DNA of 43,293 nt from assembly GCA_001412355.1 (NCBI GenBank), contig LKUD01000010.1, forward strand, positions 1 through 43,293, in the 5' to 3' direction. The notes below the pieces were generated by a model. That model did no database searches. It had not been told where the DNA came from and was given only the letters and a program-made list of their open reading frames with translations. Positions within the stretch are counted from its first letter, which is position 1; the number at the start of each line of letters is the position of its first letter. Positions 23,863 through 32,053 of this stretch are shown one piece after another. This stretch comes from Methanoculleus sp. SDB (GTDB lineage: Archaea > Halobacteriota > Methanomicrobia > Methanomicrobiales > Methanomicrobiaceae). A program made the translations under genes and the position numbers.

Positions 23863-26490
23863 TCAGATCCCGCGGGAGCTCTCGCCGACAGCGGCGATGA
23901 GCAGATCGATCTCATCATCCGTGGTATACAGCGCACAACTGGCACGCACCGTTCCGTCGTGGAGGGAGAGGTAGTCCATGAGCGGCTGGCAGCAGTGGAA
24001 CCCCGACCGTACGAGAATGTCCGCATTCTCATCGAGCATCCGGGCAATCTCATGCGGGTGGAGGCCGTCGAGCGTGAATGAGACGACGCCTATACGCGAT
24101 TCCGGTCGGTCCGGGGCATAGACGGTAACCCTGTCCAGTGCCTTCAGTCCGTTGATGAGCCGGGTCGCAAGGCGCTCTTCGTGCCGCCGTACGGCGTCCA
24201 TGCCGATTCCGCGGAGGTAATCCGCCGCGGCACCGAGCCCGATCCCTCCCGCGATGTTGGGCGTGCCCGCCTCGTACTTCCCGTAGCCCTCCACTGCCGT
24301 ATACCCGTCAGCCGTGACGGTTTCGACCATTCCACCGCCCAGAATGACGGGTTCGAGCACCGGCTCCCGCATCCAGAGGATGCCTGTCCCGGTAGGTCCG
24401 AGCATCTTGTGGCCCGATGCACAGAGGAAGTCGCAGCCGAGCTTTTTCACGTCCACCGGCATATGCGGGAGCGACTGCGCCGCATCGACGAGCAGGAGCG
24501 CCCCGTGGTCATGGCAGATGCGGGCGATCTCGGGAACGGGAGTGATCACCCCGAGAGCGTTGGAGGCATGGGTCACGGTCACGAGGCGGACGGGTTGTGC
24601 GAGGGCCGCTTCCAGCATGGCAAGGTCGGGGGAGAAGCCGTCTCCCAGGCCGATGACCTCAAGGCCGACACCCTGCCGGGACAGTGCACGCCATGGGAGC
24701 AGGTTGGAATGGTGTTCGAGGATCGTGGTAACCACACGGTCGCCGGCATTCCACGCGAGACCGCCGGCAACCATGTTGATCGCCTCGGTGGTGTTTTTTG
24801 TAAAGACGGTGACGCCGTTCTCTCCGCCGATGAATTCCGCCACTTTTTCATGGGCGTGCCAGTAGCGCTGCGAAGCGATCCGGGTGAACCGGTGGACTCC
24901 CCGTCCGACATTGGCCCGGTACCGGTGCTCGAACTCGACATATGCCAAAACGACCGGTTCGGGCGAAAAACTCGTCGCGGCATTGTCGAGATAGATCACG
25001 TCGCCGAGGATGGGGAAGTCCTTTCGCACATTTTCCGGAGCGAACGCTGTGGTATCTTCGACCTGCCGGGACGGCTCCGGCGCCTGTTCCGGGGCGGTCC
25101 CGGAAGCGGTCTCCCGTTCCGGCACAGGCTCGGTACGGAGGGAATAATCCTCGTTCACGAAAATCCCTTTTTCCCGGCACAATTCGCGCATCTTCGGCGG
25201 CAGCGCCCGCCACCGCCAGAGCCCCCACGCACAGTACGCATCGGGCAGTCCCTTTTTTGCGGCCCAGCGCTCGAGGAACTCATCCCAGCGGCGTGCGAAT
25301 TCCGGGTGAAGGATCCAGATCATCTCGTACTCGCTTTCGAGCACCGCAGGGCAGAGGTAGCAGCCGATTCGTTCGAGCCCCTTCTCGTAGAGCGGATTAA
25401 TCGGAAGCTCCTGCCACCAGATATAAAGGAATACCTCGAGCGCCCGCCAGTTCCGGATCGGAGAGATATTCAACTGAAGCGGGTTTGCCGGATTCTGGCT
25501 TGTTTCATCAAGGTCTGCACGGTTCCACGATTCGTACCAGCGGTTGCCCTGTACGGTGACGCACGGGCCGATGCCGGAGAGGTAGATCTTCAGAGGATGG
25601 AGCTTCAAGAGCTTGCAGCACCACCGGTGGTCCTTCCCCGGCGGGCCGGCCTTTTCCACGGCCTGCCAGAAATCGCCCGCCTTCCTGATAATATCAACAC
25701 CCTGCGACGCCACAAAATCGACCGTTTCGGGAAACTCGATTCCGGTGTCGATAAAAAATGCCTGCGTCACTCCGGCTTTCCGGGCGAGGTGAAGGACGGC
25801 GGTGCTGTCCTTGCCGCCGGAGAACGAGACGTTCGTTACGGGCCGGTCGGTCATGTGTTTTTTAATCGTGCGGATGGCGTTGCGCTCGAGATTTTTCAGG
25901 TGATAGCGGTTTCGCTCTATCGCCATATCCCAGCCGGGATCCGGGCGCGTCCGGGGTTCAACCTGCACAATCTCCTTCACCCTGACATGCCCGTCCCGGA
26001 CAGTCCCGGTCCCGAAGCGGTTCTTATAGCGCACGATAACCGTTCCGTCAGGCACCGGTGTTTCGAGGCGGAACCGTTTTCCGCCGATACGCCGCTGATC
26101 GCCGGTGATGCCGAGATCGACGATGCCCCTCGTCGCATGGGCGATGACGTACGGCAGCGCCCCGGCCGCGATATCAAGGTGAAACATCCTCCCGACGGGA
26201 TCAAAGGAGAGCAAACCGAACCGTTCGCCATGTATAATCACGTTATCGGCGCGATCAAGCCCGCCTGTCTTGTTCAGGAGCATGATACGCGGCAGGGGAA
26301 TGTCACCGAAACGTTCGTGAACAAGCCTCCGGATGAGCTCCCTGTCCGCAGCCAGTGCCGGCCGCACATCGTAGGGCTGGAGCAGCCTGATCTCCCTGCT
26401 TTCCGACCCGCAGGCACAACTGCGCCCGATGAGGGGAACGTTGCACGTATCGCACCAGTAGAGGATTTTTTTGACGGCCGGTTCGCGCAT
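23863..26490 (-). CDS. PAPS-reductase-like / cysteine desulfurase fusion protein
   Basis: 875 residues. N-terminal zinc ribbon: C13, C16, C25, C27. A PUA-like region lies at about 80-180. The PP-loop ATP-pyrophosphatase domain (200-450) has FSGGKDSTAVLHL (S224-S229) and an APS-reductase-like iron-sulfur signature, C291-C292 with C377-x2-C380. The C-terminal redox Cys tail of true sulfonucleotide reductases is absent. A Glu/Pro-rich linker (455-480) leads to a SufS-type cysteine desulfurase (485-875): DNAATSFSP, PLP lysine K695 in SGHKMLGP, and catalytic Cys C833 in RSGFHCCQP. The desulfurase could feed persulfide sulfur to a thiolation-type reaction by the PP-loop half; the PUA suggests RNA. 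The acceptor is unknown. Convergent with fdhD. Confidence 0.88.
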   Translation of the reverse strand: MREPAVKKILYWCDTCNVPLIGRSCACGSESREIRLLQPYDVRPALAADRELIRRLVHERFGDIPLPRIMLLNKTGGLDRADNVIIHGERFGLLSFDPVGRMFHLDIAAGALPYVIAHATRGIVDLGITGDQRRIGGKRFRLETPVPDGTVIVRYKNRFGTGTVRDGHVRVKEIVQVEPRTRPDPGWDMAIERNRYHLKNLERNAIRTIKKHMTDRPVTNVSFSGGKDSTAVLHLARKAGVTQAFFIDTGIEFPETVDFVASQGVDIIRKAGDFWQAVEKAGPPGKDHRWCCKLLKLHPLKIYLSGIGPCVTVQGNRWYESWNRADLDETSQNPANPLQLNISPIRNWRALEVFLYIWWQELPINPLYEKGLERIGCYLCPAVLESEYEMIWILHPEFARRWDEFLERWAAKKGLPDAYCAWGLWRWRALPPKMRELCREKGIFVNEDYSLRTEPVPERETASGTAPEQAPEPSRQVEDTTAFAPENVRKDFPILGDVIYLDNAATSFSPEPVVLAYVEFEHRYRANVGRGVHRFTRIASQRYWHAHEKVAEFIGGENGVTVFTKNTTEAINMVAGGLAWNAGDRVVTTILEHHSNLLPWRALSRQGVGLEVIGLGDGFSPDLAMLEAALAQPVRLVTVTHASNALGVITPVPEIARICHDHGALLLVDAAQSLPHMPVDVKKLGCDFLCASGHKMLGPTGTGILWMREPVLEPVILGGGMVETVTADGYTAVEGYGKYEAGTPNIAGGIGLGAAADYLRGIGMDAVRRHEERLATRLINGLKALDRVTVYAPDRPESRIGVVSFTLDGLHPHEIARMLDENADILVRSGFHCCQPLMDYLSLHDGTVRASCALYTTDDEIDLLIAAVGESSRGI

Positions 26491-26830
26491 TTCAGGAGAA
26501 TACTATATCGCTGCAGGCAATAAGGAAATCCTTTGAGGCGGTACCGTACCCGGTTGAAGACTCAGAAGCGCGGCATCTTCGGAAAGAAGAAGCGCACGTT
26601 TCCCGGAAGCGGCACTCCCATGCCGTGGAAAAACCGGTAATATGACGTATATGATGCCGTTTGTGAACCGAAAGCCTATAAAATAGTAATTTAGCTCAAT
26701 ATTGCGACTATAATGTAAATTTAAATCCAAATCGGGTTTTGTTTTCACCGTATGTTGAAAAAATATATATAGAACTACATTCCATAAAATATAGAGGCCC
26801 GGAAAGGGGTATCTCCCCGGGGTGAATCCT
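26491..26830 (+). promoter_or_regulatory. long regulatory gap and leader of the chaperone operon
   Basis: About 340 bases without a supported gene. A strong TATA box AAATATATATAG (26761-26772), preceded by a purine run, predicts transcription near 26792 and a leader of about 39 bases. A further AT-rich segment at 26675-26735 has other TATA-like words. In the leader, GGGG (26806-26809) and CCCC (26815-26818) can pair. The same CCCC also abuts GGGGTGA (26819-26825), the ribosome site five bases before ATG 26831, so pairing near the site could affect translation. Confidence 0.5.
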
Positions 26831-27370
26831 ATGGAGGAAGAAACGGAGCAGAAAAACCCTACAAATACGGCCGCTTCCCGAGAGGAAGCATCCGGCGAAG
26901 TGCCGGCGGAGGAAAAGACCGTATCAGAACTCGACGAGCTCCGGCAGTCGTATGACGAACTGAACAATCGGTATCTGCGTCTTGCAGCGGATTTCGAAAA
27001 TTTCAAGAAGCGTACCGCCCGGGAAACGGAAACCAGAATATCCTATGCAATAGAGCAGTTTGCCGTGGAGATTCTGGAGATCGTTGATAATCTGGAACGC
27101 GCGCTCGCCTCCGACGACGCACGGCTCCGTGAAGGTCTCGAACAGATTCACAAATTCATGGTGTCAACACTGCAGAAACGGGGCATCGAGCCCATCGAGT
27201 GTATTGACAGGCCATTTGATCCTGAATCGCAGGAGGCAATTGCCTATGTACCCTGCGACGTCGATGAAGGCATTGTAATCGATGATATTTTTCATGGATA
27301 CCGGATGAATGAAAAAGTAATCAGATGTGCAAAAGTAGCTGTTTCACAGGGCAAGAAAAAGGAGGACTAA
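26831..27370 (+). CDS. grpE: nucleotide exchange factor GrpE
   Basis: 179 residues from ATG 26831, with ribosome site GGGGTGA; GTG 26822 is a less likely start because it overlaps that site. Releases ADP from DnaK. An acidic, poorly conserved N terminus is followed by a coiled coil (SELDELRQSYDELNNRYLRL), then DFENFKKRTARE and the beta-wing region ending GYRMNEKVIRCAKVAVSQG. It is first in the operon grpE-dnaK-dnaJ, with three bases between its stop and dnaK. Normal length. Confidence 0.96.
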   Translation: MEEETEQKNPTNTAASREEASGEVPAEEKTVSELDELRQSYDELNNRYLRLAADFENFKKRTARETETRISYAIEQFAVEILEIVDNLERALASDDARLREGLEQIHKFMVSTLQKRGIEPIECIDRPFDPESQEAIAYVPCDVDEGIVIDDIFHGYRMNEKVIRCAKVAVSQGKKKED

Positions 27371-27373
27371 ATA

Positions 27374-29206
27374 ATGGCATCAGAGAAAGTGCTTGGAATT
27401 GACTTGGGAACCACGAACTCGTGCATGGCGATCATGGAAGGCGGCCGGCCGGTCGTCATCGCAAACGGAGAGGGAGGTCGAACGACCCCGTCCGTCGTTG
27501 CATTCTCAAAGGACGGAGAACGCCTTGTCGGCAGTGTGGCCCGGCGCCAGGCCATAACAAACCCGTCCCGTACTATCAGCTCGATAAAAAGGGATATGGG
27601 GACGAGCAAAAAGGTCGCCATCGGTGATAAATCCTATACTCCGCAGGAAATTTCCGCGATGATCCTGCAGAAAATGAAACTGGACGCGGAGAAATATCTC
27701 GGGGAGAAGATCACGAAGGCGGTCATCACTGTTCCGGCCTACTTCAACGACGCCCAGCGGCAGGCGACAAAGGAGGCCGGGCAGATCGCCGGTCTCGAAG
27801 TGCTGCGGATCATCAACGAACCGACCGCGAGCGCCCTCGCCTACGGGATCAACAAGGAAGAGGACGCCACGGTTCTCGTCTACGATCTCGGCGGCGGGAC
27901 CTTCGATGTCTCCATCCTCACGCTCGGCGACGGGGTATTCGAGGTACAGGCGACGGCCGGCGACAACCACCTCGGAGGCGACGACTTCGACCAGCGCGTC
28001 GTCGACTGGATGGTCGATGAATTCAGGAAGAAGGAAGGCATCGATCTCCGGAAGGATCTCATCGCGATGCAGCGTCTCAAGGACGCGGCGGAGAGCGCCA
28101 AGATGGAGCTTTCGACTCTCCAGAAAACGACGATTAATCTTCCGTATATCACGACCGACTCCAGCGGCCCGAAGTTCCTTGACATGGATCTTTCACGGGC
28201 GAAATTCGAGCAGCTCATCGGGGACCTCGTGGAGAGGACAATCGGCCCCGTCAAGCAGGCGATGTCGGATGCGAAGGTCTCAGCTGCCGATATCGATCAC
28301 GTGCTGCTGGTGGGCGGTTCCATCCGCGTTCCCCTGGTTCAGGAGAGAGTGAAGGCAATCGTCAAAAAGGACCCTGATCAGGGGATCAACCCCGACGAGT
28401 GTGTCGCGATCGGCGCCGCAATCCAGGCCGGTGTCCTCACCGGCGAGGCGAAAGATGTTGTCCTTCTCGACGTCACCCCCCTCACGCTCAGCATCGAGAC
28501 GCTCGGGGGCATCGCGACCAAACTCATCGAACGGAATACGACGATTCCGACACGAAAAAGCCAGATCTTTTCCACGGCTGCCGACAACCAGACCAGTGTG
28601 GAGATACACGTGGTTCAGGGGGAGCGTGCCCTCGCGAAGGACAATTTCACCCTCGGAAAGTTCCAGCTTCCCGGCATCCCGCCCGCACCACGCGGTATTC
28701 CGCAGATTGAAGTGACATTTGATATCGACGCGAACGGAATCATCCAGGTCTCGGCGAAGGATATCGGCACCGGAAACGAGCAGGCGATCACGATCAAGGG
28801 CGACCGGCGGCTTTCCGAGGACGAGATCAACGACATGGTCAACAAGGCGAAGCAGTTTGAGGAGGAGGACCGGAAGAATCGCGAGGAGATTGAACTCAGG
28901 AACAACGCCGACACCGCGATCTTCACTGCCGAGAAGCTCCTGAAGGAGAACCGGGACAAGATCGACGCCGCGGAGATCGAGACCATCGAAAAGGGCATCG
29001 AATCGGTCAAAAAGGCCCTCGAGGGCGACGATTCGGAAACGATTAAAAAAGAGATGGAAGCCCTGACCGAAGGGGTCTTTGCTGCCACCACGAAGATATA
29101 CCAGCAGGCGCAGGCCGAACAGCAGGCGCAGCAGGCGCCCGGGCAGGAAGGCACGGCGACGGACGACACCGTCGTAGACGCCGATTACGAAGTCAAAGAC
29201 GAGTGA
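27374..29206 (+). CDS. dnaK: chaperone DnaK (Hsp70)
   Basis: 610 residues; starts at ATG 27374 with AAGGAGG nine bases upstream. The ATPase domain (1-355) contains [27 protein letters not shown], the [17 protein letters not shown] helix and [15 protein letters not shown]. The linker is [13 protein letters not shown] and the substrate-binding domain follows. The C terminus is Gln/Ala-rich ([15 protein letters not shown]) and ends DYEVKDE. It carries out ATP-dependent folding with DnaJ and GrpE. The hsp70 set is absent from many archaea and was acquired from bacteria in mesophilic lineages; nothing here looks damaged. Confidence 0.98.
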   Translation: MASEKVLGIDLGTTNSCMAIMEGGRPVVIANGEGGRTTPSVVAFSKDGERLVGSVARRQAITNPSRTISSIKRDMGTSKKVAIGDKSYTPQEISAMILQKMKLDAEKYLGEKITKAVITVPAYFNDAQRQATKEAGQIAGLEVLRIINEPTASALAYGINKEEDATVLVYDLGGGTFDVSILTLGDGVFEVQATAGDNHLGGDDFDQRVVDWMVDEFRKKEGIDLRKDLIAMQRLKDAAESAKMELSTLQKTTINLPYITTDSSGPKFLDMDLSRAKFEQLIGDLVERTIGPVKQAMSDAKVSAADIDHVLLVGGSIRVPLVQERVKAIVKKDPDQGINPDECVAIGAAIQAGVLTGEAKDVVLLDVTPLTLSIETLGGIATKLIERNTTIPTRKSQIFSTAADNQTSVEIHVVQGERALAKDNFTLGKFQLPGIPPAPRGIPQIEVTFDIDANGIIQVSAKDIGTGNEQAITIKGDRRLSEDEINDMVNKAKQFEEEDRKNREEIELRNNADTAIFTAEKLLKENRDKIDAAEIETIEKGIESVKKALEGDDSETIKKEMEALTEGVFAATTKIYQQAQAEQQAQQAPGQEGTATDDTVVDADYEVKDE

Positions 29207-29216
29207 GTGTGACGGG

Positions 29217-30353
29217 ATGGGTGCGAAAAACTACTACGATATCCTCAATGTTCCGAAAAACGCGAACGAAAAGGAGATAAAAAAAGCGTACCGCACCCTG
29301 ACGAAGAAATATCATCCCGATGTCTGTAGCGAGGAAGGGTGCGAGGATAAATTCAAGGAGATCAACGAGGCCTACGATGTGCTCTCCGATCCCCAGAAAC
29401 GCGCCCAGTACGACCGGCTCGGACACGATATGTTCACGAATGCCTCAAAGGGATCCTATTCCGGGGCGGGCGGGTTCGGAGGCGGCGGGTTCAATGCCGA
29501 TTTCTCCGGATTCGGGGACATATTTGATACGTTTTTCGGCGGCAGCCGGCAGCGCGGCCCCCAGCGGGGCGCCGACCTGCTCATGCGTGTGCAGATTACG
29601 CTTCAGGATGCTGTTTTCGGCACCGAGCGCGATATCGACGTGCTTCATACGGAACCCTGCCCCGCCTGCGACGGCACCGGCAGCACGACACGCAAGACCC
29701 GGACCTGTCCGCGGTGCGGCGGTTCCGGCCAGGAACGCCGGATGAGCCAGACCCCCTTCGGCCAGTTCGTGCGCATGTCGACATGCAGCGAGTGCGGAGG
29801 CAGGGGGAAGGTGCCGGAGGAGCGGTGTGACACCTGCAACGGAGCCGGGACAAGCCGGGTTCGGAGAACCGTGAGCGTGAACATTCCGGCAGGCATCGAT
29901 TCGGGAATGCGGCTGCGCATGGAGGGGTACGGCGAGGCGGGCGAACCGGGCGCTCCGGGCGGCGACCTGTTCATCGAAGTCCACGTCTCGCCTCACGAAC
30001 GCTTCACCCGGGTCGGCGACAATCTGGAGACAGCGGTCACCATCTCTCCCGCCCAGGCGGTTCTCGGTTCTCACGTCGAGATTCTGACAATCGACGGAAG
30101 GCATGTGGATTTGAAGATACCGCCCGGTGTTCAGCAGAATACGGCTCTGAAAATTGCCGGAGAAGGAGTCAGGCGCCGAGGGCGGCCGGGTGATCTGCTT
30201 GTCCGGATCCGCGTCACCATCCCGAAAAAACTCTCGGAAGAGCAGCGTAAACTGTATGAAGCGCTCCTTGCATCGGAGGGACATCCGGTTCCCCCCCACA
30301 GCAAAGGATTTTTCCAGGAAGTTGTCGACCGGGTCAAGGAATCGGTCACCTGA
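29217..30353 (+). CDS. dnaJ: co-chaperone DnaJ (Hsp40)
   Basis: 378 residues, type I. The J domain (1-70) holds the HPD tripeptide in KKYHPDVCSEEG. A Gly/Phe-rich segment runs to about 110. Four zinc repeats follow: CPACDGTG, CPRCGGSG, CSECGGRG and CDTCNGAG. The C-terminal domain includes GDLFIEVHVSPHERF and GEGVRRRGRPGDLLVRI. It stimulates DnaK ATPase and delivers clients. It lies ten bases after dnaK; its stop is four bases from the end of the opposing DUF5591 gene, with T-rich sequence between. Confidence 0.97.
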   Translation: MGAKNYYDILNVPKNANEKEIKKAYRTLTKKYHPDVCSEEGCEDKFKEINEAYDVLSDPQKRAQYDRLGHDMFTNASKGSYSGAGGFGGGGFNADFSGFGDIFDTFFGGSRQRGPQRGADLLMRVQITLQDAVFGTERDIDVLHTEPCPACDGTGSTTRKTRTCPRCGGSGQERRMSQTPFGQFVRMSTCSECGGRGKVPEERCDTCNGAGTSRVRRTVSVNIPAGIDSGMRLRMEGYGEAGEPGAPGGDLFIEVHVSPHERFTRVGDNLETAVTISPAQAVLGSHVEILTIDGRHVDLKIPPGVQQNTALKIAGEGVRRRGRPGDLLVRIRVTIPKKLSEEQRKLYEALLASEGHPVPPHSKGFFQEVVDRVKESVT

Positions 30354-30357
30354 TTTT

Positions 30358-30969
30358 CTATTTTTCAGAAGAAGCGAGTGCAGCCAGTGCTTTGCCGAAT
30401 TCCTCAAGGTATGCCTCCATATGAAGGCTTCCGTCGGCAAACGCGAGATCGCTCCGCTGCTGTCTCCTGATGCTCGCGTCGGTGGGAAGGATCCGCACCG
30501 GGATGCCGGTCTCCTCCGAAGCGCTGATCATCGCTTTCCGAAATCCGCCGAGGCAGTACGCGACGCGATGGCGGTATGTCTCGCGGGTCTTTCTGAGATA
30601 CCCGGCGAGCCGCGGTGTCTCGATGCGATAAAAATCGCGTTTTATCCGTTCGTCGGTACATTTCCCGAGCATGTACCGGTAATGGGTAAACGGAAACATC
30701 CGTTCCAGTTCACGGGGAACGACGCCGCAGGTGCCGAAGACGACACGGTGCGCCGCACCGGGCGGCAGACGGGACGCGATGACCGCATCGAATATGCGGT
30801 GGCTGGGGCTCGTGCTGAAGGGCTTTTTCATCGAACACGGGAGAAAAATGCATATCTCATGCTCCGGTACGCGGTACCCGTTGATGATGAAACGGTAGGC
30901 GTCTTCGAACGCCGGGTGATAAAAAGAGGGCATGGTCAGAATGCCGCTCCGGCCGGGTATGGGATTCAT
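30358..30969 (-). CDS. stand-alone DUF5591 protein (ArcS core without TGT or PUA domain)
   Basis: 203 residues from ATG 30969; ATG at codon 13 is possible. The first half carries LPCSMKKPFSTSPSH (43-57), which matches the ArcS signature [14 protein letters not shown], and GTCGVVPRELERMFPFTHY (79-97), which matches the Arc[18 protein letters not shown] segment. It is therefore the ArcS core domain alone. It lacks the TGT-like and PUA parts, and full ArcS is also encoded in this window. C81, C104 and C139 lie around the core. It is back to back with a tRNA methyltransferase gene (39 bases apart, opposed TATA-like boxes), which suggests a tRNA-related job, perhaps an amidotransfer or base-conversion reaction like that of ArcS. 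Function unproven. Confidence 0.83.
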   Translation of the reverse strand: MNPIPGRSGILTMPSFYHPAFEDAYRFIINGYRVPEHEICIFLPCSMKKPFSTSPSHRIFDAVIASRLPPGAAHRVVFGTCGVVPRELERMFPFTHYRYMLGKCTDERIKRDFYRIETPRLAGYLRKTRETYRHRVAYCLGGFRKAMISASEETGIPVRILPTDASIRRQQRSDLAFADGSLHMEAYLEEFGKALAALASSEK

Positions 30970-31008
30970 GGCGCACCTATTTCAGCAATCCTGTTCAATA
31001 TATATGCG

Positions 31009-31962
31009 ATGAGGCTGCTCTTTGAGCTATCGGGCGAGCACCCGGATCTTCCTGCCGCCGAACTGGCGTGCGTCGGAAGCGTGCTTGCACGTAATACACA
31101 GGTAGCCGTAGCAGAATGCGCGAATCCGGAGGATGCCCGGCGGCTTTCCCTCTCCCATGTCGTCATGGAATATCTCGGGGAATGCGCGGCGACACGCGAG
31201 GCATGTGCAGCCCTGCTCAGAGATCTCGGCCTTGAATCGGACACCCCGTTTGCTGCCCGCGTGAAAAAGATGCATGACACGACGATGCGGGAATCGCAGC
31301 TCGACATGGAACGGCTTATGGGATCCCTGATCTCCGGGCCCGTCTCACTCGATTCGCCCGTCGTCGAATACCGGGCCGTCTGCGCCGGCGACCGCTGTTT
31401 CCTCGGGAAGGTACTCTTCCGGACCGGGCGGGGAAGCTATGCCTACCGAAATCCTATGCGCCGTCGGTTTTTCCACCCGGGTGTCATGATGCCGATTCTT
31501 GCCCGTGCTCTTGTGAACCTCGCAGGCACGGCGGCCGGCGACCGGCTCTGTGATCCTTTCTGCGGCACGGGCGGTGTGCTGCTCGAGGGCGATCTTCTCG
31601 GAATGTCCGTATTCGGCAGTGACATGGATCCCGCCATGCTCGGAGGGTGCCGGGCGAATCTGCCTGATGCCGAGCTCATGCGGGCTGATGCGACCGACCT
31701 GCCTCTCCGGAATCGGAGCATGGATGCGATTGTCACCGATCTCCCTTACGGCCAGTCTGTCTGCATCAGGGGAGAGAGCATTGAAAACCTGTACGACGAA
31801 TCACTCGGGGAGATGCGCCGCATCCTGCGTCCCGGACGGAAGGCGGTCGTCGTCACCCACCGCGACATCAGGGAGCATGCGCTCCGGCATTTTCGTTGTG
31901 CCGGCCACTATGAACAACGGGTGCATAAAAGCCTGACACGAAGAATCCTGGTGCTGGAATAA
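31009..31962 (+). CDS. tRNA (guanine-N2)-methyltransferase, Trm-G10/Trm11 type
   Basis: 317 residues from ATG 31009; the frame extends far upstream but that part is antisense to dnaJ and DUF5591. The N-terminal half is a THUMP-like RNA-binding region. The methyltransferase domain has motif I DPFCGTGGVLLEGDLLG near 187 and the catalytic TDLPYGQS (a D-L-P-Y form of the (N/D)PPY motif) near 246, then LRPGRKAVVVTHRD. Archaeal members di-methylate G10 of tRNA. The upstream TATA-like box is weak. It is divergent from the stand-alone ArcS-core gene. Confidence 0.88.
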   Translation: MRLLFELSGEHPDLPAAELACVGSVLARNTQVAVAECANPEDARRLSLSHVVMEYLGECAATREACAALLRDLGLESDTPFAARVKKMHDTTMRESQLDMERLMGSLISGPVSLDSPVVEYRAVCAGDRCFLGKVLFRTGRGSYAYRNPMRRRFFHPGVMMPILARALVNLAGTAAGDRLCDPFCGTGGVLLEGDLLGMSVFGSDMDPAMLGGCRANLPDAELMRADATDLPLRNRSMDAIVTDLPYGQSVCIRGESIENLYDESLGEMRRILRPGRKAVVVTHRDIREHALRHFRCAGHYEQRVHKSLTRRILVLE

Positions 31963-32053
31963 CAGATATGATAGGGCAGAGGCATTGTTCCCGGATCCGG
32001 AGGGCGGTTCTGCACTGGAATATACGTCCGAATATTTTAATGAGAGCGTTTCC

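Noticed and set aside
24181-26523. 780-codon open frame on the plus strand opposite the PAPS-reductase/desulfurase fusion
   Set aside because: It is the antisense of a gene whose minus-strand product has complete, well-ordered domains; GC-rich codons keep the opposite frame open. The translation has no recognisable motif.
30154-31008. N-terminal extension of the tRNA methyltransferase frame back to 30154
   Set aside because: This part is antisense to dnaJ and to the DUF5591 gene; ATG 31009 starts the family-like protein.
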